Shown: one piece after another, positions 60,322 through 64,000 of the stretch
Numbering within the stretch: the stretch's first letter is position 1
Layout of the letters: every line of letters begins with the position of its first letter
Assembly (NCBI GenBank): GCA_017542305.1
Contig: JAFXXK010000007.1
Location: 1 to 64,000 of the forward strand
Direction of reading: 5' to 3'
DNA: 64,000 bases
Source of the DNA: a bacterium
GTDB lineage: Bacteria; Cyanobacteriota; Vampirovibrionia; Gastranaerophilales; Gastranaerophilaceae
The notes under the pieces: model-generated
Seen by the model: only the letters and a program-made list of their open reading frames with translations
Database searches by the model: none
What the model was told of the DNA's origin: nothing
Made by a program: the position numbers and the translations under genes

Positions 60322-60591
60322 ATGACAGATATATATAAACCGTCAGAAGAACAAAAAGAACGCATTAGAAGGCTTGTAAAGGGGTTTTTGCAAGAGCAGA
60401 ATACATCTGTGTATAAACTTGCACAAATGTTAGAAAAAACGTATGGTCGCTCTGGTTCTGTTTCAAATTTATTAAATAAATTATCAAGAGCAACATTTAA
60501 AATATCCGAACTCATGGATATTGCGGATTTATTCGGCTATGAAATAAAATTTGTAAAAGCCTCGATAGAGGAAAATTCAAAAAAAATTTAA
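60322..60591 (+). CDS. HTH (XRE-like) regulator
   Basis: The 89-residue protein has a helix-turn-helix-like middle, TSVYKLAQMLEKTYG then SGSVSNLLNKLSRATFKISE, and a following helix (LMDIADLFGYEIKF). This resembles small XRE-like repressors of phages and plasmids. It is preceded by GAGGTG 6 bases before ATG. The gene sits next to repeated operator half-sites and is transcribed away from the phage-like small gene, so self-regulation is likely. Confidence 0.78.
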   Translation: MTDIYKPSEEQKERIRRLVKGFLQEQNTSVYKLAQMLEKTYGRSGSVSNLLNKLSRATFKISELMDIADLFGYEIKFVKASIEENSKKI

Positions 60592-60663
60592 TTACCCTTT
60601 TTTATAGACACAAATTCGGGGGGCAAATTTCCCAAATTTATGCACCATATTGATTATGATGTG

Positions 60664-61236
60664 TTAATTTATCCATTTTACTATTGTTTCACCATTATAG
60701 CCCTTTAACCAAACAAACCAAGCGTAAGCAACTGCACCCGAATTATAGGTTACAAAATCCCCATTTTTAGCACAATTTACACGTGAGCTGAACACATATA
60801 CTGTTTTGGGTGGATATTTTTCAAATAATTTTTTTCTGGCTTGACCTTCAAGAAATAATAACCGCAAAAACATGCAAACATATCTGCCATTATCAACCTT
60901 ATTTAATGCATGTTCTACAAATTTTTGAGCATACTTAAAAGGTGGATTTGTGACAATATCACCATTTTTGTAGGTTTCATTATTTAATAAAAAATCTTCA
61001 ACATTTCCATAACCACGATTTATAAGGTCTGTTGCTTTTCCTAACTTGCCTGCTTTTGCAAAAACTTTGGCTAAATGTCCTTCACCACAAGCACATTCCC
61101 AGATATTATTTAACTGCGGTTCAACATCTAATAATAATTTTGCTGCTATGGGGTCAGTAGCATAATAGTCGTTTTCTTCTCTTGTACCTTTAGCATGATT
61201 TGTTGCTCCAATTAGGGTAAATAAATCTTCTTTCAT
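60664..61236 (-). CDS. Phage-type DNA adenine methyltransferase
   Basis: The 190-residue protein has a SAM-binding motif I (NIWECACGEGHLAKVF, about 44-59) and the catalytic NPPF motif (IVTNPPFKYAQKF) of N6-adenine methyltransferases. It fits small Dam-like phage enzymes. The N-terminal YYATDPIAAKLLL segment is typical of that group. The target sequence is unknown. It may protect the element from host restriction or, if the Mrr-like nuclease cuts a modified site, bear on its specificity. AAGGAG precedes ATG 61236. Confidence 0.85.
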   Translation of the reverse strand: MKEDLFTLIGATNHAKGTREENDYYATDPIAAKLLLDVEPQLNNIWECACGEGHLAKVFAKAGKLGKATDLINRGYGNVEDFLLNNETYKNGDIVTNPPFKYAQKFVEHALNKVDNGRYVCMFLRLLFLEGQARKKLFEKYPPKTVYVFSSRVNCAKNGDFVTYNSGAVAYAWFVWLKGYNGETIVKWIN

Positions 61237-61569
61237 TTTAAAACTCCTTATGTTGTTTTACATAAGAGAATTTAGTTTTTGTTGAGCTTAAGCTCAAAGA
61301 TTGACATTAAATATGGACATGTTACAATTATGGGTACAAAAATATACTTAAAAGTAAGATATTAATCGTGCCAATACTTCTGTATTTGAGCATCGCGGTT
61401 CTTACGAAACTAAGCCTAGTACAAAATTGTATTGAGGTTCAGATTTGTTACAGAATTGGCAGAAATAGCTCCGCGATATTATCTTATTAGATATAGCAAA
61501 CCGTAGTAAAACTTTAGCTTACAAGATTTTTCCATAAGCTATTTCTGCTTTAAGCAAGAAAGGCAAGAA
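61237..61569. other. Structured non-coding stretch upstream of the Rep gene, possible origin
   Basis: No gene is supported in these 333 bases. Two perfect inverted-repeat pairs are present: ATCGCGG (61392-61398) with CCGCGAT (61471-61477), and GCAGAAATAGCT (61459-61470) with AGCTATTTCTGC (61537-61548). They nest and overlap, and the stretch lies just upstream of a Rep-like gene. That layout fits a replication or nicking origin. No iterons were seen. Confidence 0.5.
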
Positions 61570-62943
61570 ATGGAAAAAATCTTAAAAGCTGAAAAGGTTT
61601 TACAAACCAAAAATAGCAGAAATGAATTCGATGTTAGTGATTTAGAGGACATAGAACCTTATAACAATTCTAAGGAAAGCTACGATTTTAATTTTGAAAG
61701 AGAAGATTTAGACAAAAAAATCCCTGAAGTAAATATTGATTCTGTACGACAGCAATCTTCTGTTATCAGTTTTGACTTTATAAAGCTGTTATTTCCGCTT
61801 ACTTATAGTAGGGAAGCTAGATTTTCAGTAAATAGACACTGTTTTTTTAGAACCAATAAACCACGCATACCTGCACGAAGCGATGAAAGTATTTTGGTAA
61901 TGTATGCCGAAGAAAAACATTACCAAAAAATGATTTTAACAGATAATGAACGGCGAAAATTAAAAACGGAAGAATACGAAAATGATTCATTAAAGCGAGC
62001 TAAATTAATATTTCCAAATGCAAAACCTTTTTATAATGACAAGAATCAACATATAGGGTTAGGTCATATGTACTTTGCTGATGGGAATTTTATTATATCA
62101 ATTAGTGGCAAAATTGTTTCTGCAAATAATTTTTTAGGGCTTTTAACCAATGATACTATTGATAGAGCTTTAAATGAAATAAAATCTACAGGTCTTGTAA
62201 AATTTGATAACAATATTTTTAAAAAATATGCAAATATTCTTTCTTCGCATGTTACTAATGATTTACTTGTACCTAGTATAAATACAAGTGTAAGAGCTTT
62301 TTCAAGCTATTTACCAATGCGAACGGACAAATACAATGTATTAAAGTATAGTAATTCTGGCTATGAAGTCATTGCTAGGGGCAGACAGTCAAAACAAGTA
62401 CCAAAATACGAATTTTGCATTTATAACAAAGGTCTAGAAATTAGAGAACATAATCAGAAAAGCTATATTAAGCGTATTGGCAGTAGTGGTATATCCCTTG
62501 CTAATAATACACTAAGAATGGAATTACGCTTACTGAATTTCCATGCAATAAGAAAATTCCTTGCACCTAATTTGAAGAAAGGAACACTAACTCTTAATGA
62601 ATTGTTGACATGTGAACAAAGACCAATTATTGAAATGCTAAATCTCTTAAACATTAAAGAAGATAGTCTAAGAGGGGCTAGAGGCAAGTATATAACAATG
62701 GTTGAAAGCGATACTTCTCCTACACAAGCTGAATTTGAGAGAATGCATGGACTGATACGCTTATTGGAACTACATGACTACAACCTTGATAGAGTACGAA
62801 GCTACACCGAAACTGAAACAGGTAGAAAAACTCATTCAACATATTTTTCGGAAAAGCGGGATATTTTACAACGGTATATCACATGCTACATGCCTCAAAC
62901 AGTAGCAACATTGACCGAATTGTTAGCAGGCATGAGTTACTAA
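61570..62943 (+). CDS. Replication-initiation-like protein (filamentous-phage II/X-like)
   Basis: The 457-residue protein resembles the gene II/X (Phage_CRI-like) replication initiators of filamentous phages and related plasmids. The visible themes are SVNRHCFFRTNKPRIPARSD, YEFCIYNKGLEIREHNQKSY and TLRMELRLLNFHAIRKFL, with Tyr residues and a later helical C-terminus. I could not place the catalytic Tyr with certainty. No membrane segment is present. It sits between the structured stretch and the large serine recombinase, so it may drive replication of the excised element. ATG 61570 follows AGAAAGGCAAGAA. Confidence 0.6.
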   Translation: MEKILKAEKVLQTKNSRNEFDVSDLEDIEPYNNSKESYDFNFEREDLDKKIPEVNIDSVRQQSSVISFDFIKLLFPLTYSREARFSVNRHCFFRTNKPRIPARSDESILVMYAEEKHYQKMILTDNERRKLKTEEYENDSLKRAKLIFPNAKPFYNDKNQHIGLGHMYFADGNFIISISGKIVSANNFLGLLTNDTIDRALNEIKSTGLVKFDNNIFKKYANILSSHVTNDLLVPSINTSVRAFSSYLPMRTDKYNVLKYSNSGYEVIARGRQSKQVPKYEFCIYNKGLEIREHNQKSYIKRIGSSGISLANNTLRMELRLLNFHAIRKFLAPNLKKGTLTLNELLTCEQRPIIEMLNLLNIKEDSLRGARGKYITMVESDTSPTQAEFERMHGLIRLLELHDYNLDRVRSYTETETGRKTHSTYFSEKRDILQRYITCYMPQTVATLTELLAGMSY

Positions 62944-62953
62944 GGAGAATATT

Positions 62954-63094
62954 GTGATAAATAATATTCCCGATAATAATGATATATCTGATAAAATTAC
63001 CCAAGAGTTTAGCGAGGATGTGCTAAATTTTCTAATTTTATTAGTTGATGAATATTTGAGATTAGAAAAATTAAACAAAGCCCCACCAGAATAA
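62954..63094 (+). CDS. Small hypothetical protein, 46 residues
   Basis: A short frame starts at GTG 62954, 6 bases after GGAG and 10 bases after the Rep-like stop codon, and ends at TAA 63092-63094. The product, beginning MINNIPDNNDISDKITQEF, is acidic and helical. The ribosome binding site and tight spacing suggest co-transcription with the Rep-like gene. Function unknown. Confidence 0.5.
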   Translation: MINNIPDNNDISDKITQEFSEDVLNFLILLVDEYLRLEKLNKAPPE

Positions 63095-63170
63095 GTGTCA
63101 ATAAACATTATCGTTAAAAATATTTACAGAATAAGATTTATTGGTTAATATTCATGAAAAGGGGTAATTT

Positions 63171-64000
63171 ATGTACGCATTAAACAAATCAGATTTGCAA
63201 GCAAAAGTTGCAGTAATACTAGGCAGGGTGTCATCAAAACCGCAAGAAGATGGATATTCTATTGACGGACAAATAAATAAGGGTAGGAACTATTGTGAAA
63301 GGAAAGGTTTACAAATTATTCAGGAGTACACATTTCAAGAAAGTTCCACTCGTGGAAATCGTCCAAAGTTCTTTGAAATGATAAAGTTTATTAAGAAGCA
63401 AAAAGAACCAGTTGCCTTAATATGTGATAAAGTTGACAGGCTACAACGTGGATTTAAAGAAGCACCTATTATAGAAGAATTACGAAAGAGCGGAAAGTTA
63501 GAAATTCATCTTATTACTGAGAATCAAGTATTACACCAAAATTCTACCAGTCAAGAGCTTATGGTATATAACATGTGGGTTATGATGGCTCAAAACTATA
63601 CAGACAGTCTATCTGATAACATAAGACGTTCCCACAATGAAATGATTAGTCAAGGCAGGGTATTTACTAAATTAAGAGTAGGTTATAAGCGTAGCGAAAC
63701 CAACAGTAAAGACATTATAATTGATGATAGTTGTGCCTTCCTTATAAGAAAACTTTTTGTAGAATATTCGACAGGGCTGTATTCAATAGATGAAATACAT
63801 GCCAAAGCTACAGAATGGGGATTGAAGAACAAAAAAACTGGTAAACCTTTTAATAGAAGTAATATTGGTAAAATCCTCCAAGACGAGTTCTATATTGGTA
63901 CAGAAGTTATAAACAAAGGGAAAAAGAATGAAATCCGTTATAAACATATATACCCTCACTTGATTTCAGACGAGCTGTTTGAAAAGTGTAGAAAAGTTAG
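63171..64000 (+). CDS. Large serine recombinase, truncated by window end
   Basis: The frame opens at ATG 63171 after AAAAGGGG and is still open at the window end (276 codons seen). It begins MYALNKSDLQAKVAVILGRV, with the catalytic Ser in ILGRVSSKPQEDGYS. The resolvase domain continues with LICDKVDRLQRG and ARMMA-like NMWVMMAQNYTDSLS. The second recombinase domain follows with GRVFTKLRVGYKR and INKGKKNEIRYKHIYPHL, typical of large serine integrases. This class inserts elements at specific att sites. It probably mobilises the right part of the region. Confidence 0.9.
   Translation, partial: MYALNKSDLQAKVAVILGRVSSKPQEDGYSIDGQINKGRNYCERKGLQIIQEYTFQESSTRGNRPKFFEMIKFIKKQKEPVALICDKVDRLQRGFKEAPIIEELRKSGKLEIHLITENQVLHQNSTSQELMVYNMWVMMAQNYTDSLSDNIRRSHNEMISQGRVFTKLRVGYKRSETNSKDIIIDDSCAFLIRKLFVEYSTGLYSIDEIHAKATEWGLKNKKTGKPFNRSNIGKILQDEFYIGTEVINKGKKNEIRYKHIYPHLISDELFEKCRKV

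Overview
The window looks like the chromosome of a low-GC, non-photosynthetic relative of the cyanobacteria, most likely the gut lineage Gastranaerophilales (Melainabacteria/Vampirovibrionia), carrying an integrated mobile element at its right end. This placement is an inference. It rests on three scattered prepilin genes with the FTLAEVLITLGIIG-type N-terminus, a B12-dependent class II ribonucleotide reductase, an RNase Y/YmdB pair, and a Ycf46/DUF1257/DUF2997 gene set that is otherwise typical of cyanobacteria and plastids.

Positions 1-34240 are mostly core genome. They hold alaS, a tRNA-Pro(GGG) set in a decayed repeat field, a NupC-type nucleoside transporter, comF, a radical SAM enzyme, a PilM-PilN fusion followed by PilO, nadA-rlmB-rpoD, a LOG-family hydrolase, a PHP phosphoesterase with ymdB and rny, a 920-residue protein of unknown function, a prepilin, nrdJ, uppS-rdgB-PAP2, an M49-like peptidase, a lone sugar ABC permease, yidC, queA with an in-frame TGA, and a 624-residue possible filament-type protein.

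Positions 34321-46979 form an aryl-polyene-type type II fatty acid/polyketide cluster in two divergent operons. The minus operon has a ketosynthase-like chain length factor, an acyltransferase, two acyl carrier proteins, a COG4648-like membrane protein, an AMP-ligase fused to a dehydratase, a thioesterase, a frameshifted LolA-like carrier, an MMPL exporter and an LpxL-type acyltransferase. The plus operon has ketosynthase, dehydratase, ketoreductase and ketosynthase. No ammonia lyase or methyltransferase is visible, so the starter unit is unknown. The minus operon is split by a palindromic MITE-like repeat block and by a prepilin gene with a ten-G tract that puts it out of frame, a likely phase-variable switch.

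Positions 46995-50804 hold a DUF1643 protein, a YD/TPR-like protein, a truncated FtsZ homologue lacking the T7 loop, and a prepilin with an unusually long leader.

From about 51 kb to the window end the DNA is mobile. A minimal tyrosine recombinase is followed by a tight operon: DUF2997 protein, small radical SAM enzyme, Ycf46-like AAA+ ATPase, DUF1257/Ycf35-like protein, membrane-anchored TPR protein and membrane-anchored Mrr-like nuclease. This operon is the best candidate for an undescribed system. After it come a small serine recombinase, a phage-like small protein and a divergent HTH regulator with repeated operator half-sites, an adenine-type DNA methyltransferase, a structured non-coding stretch that may be a replication origin, a filamentous-phage-like Rep protein, and a large serine recombinase cut off by the window end.
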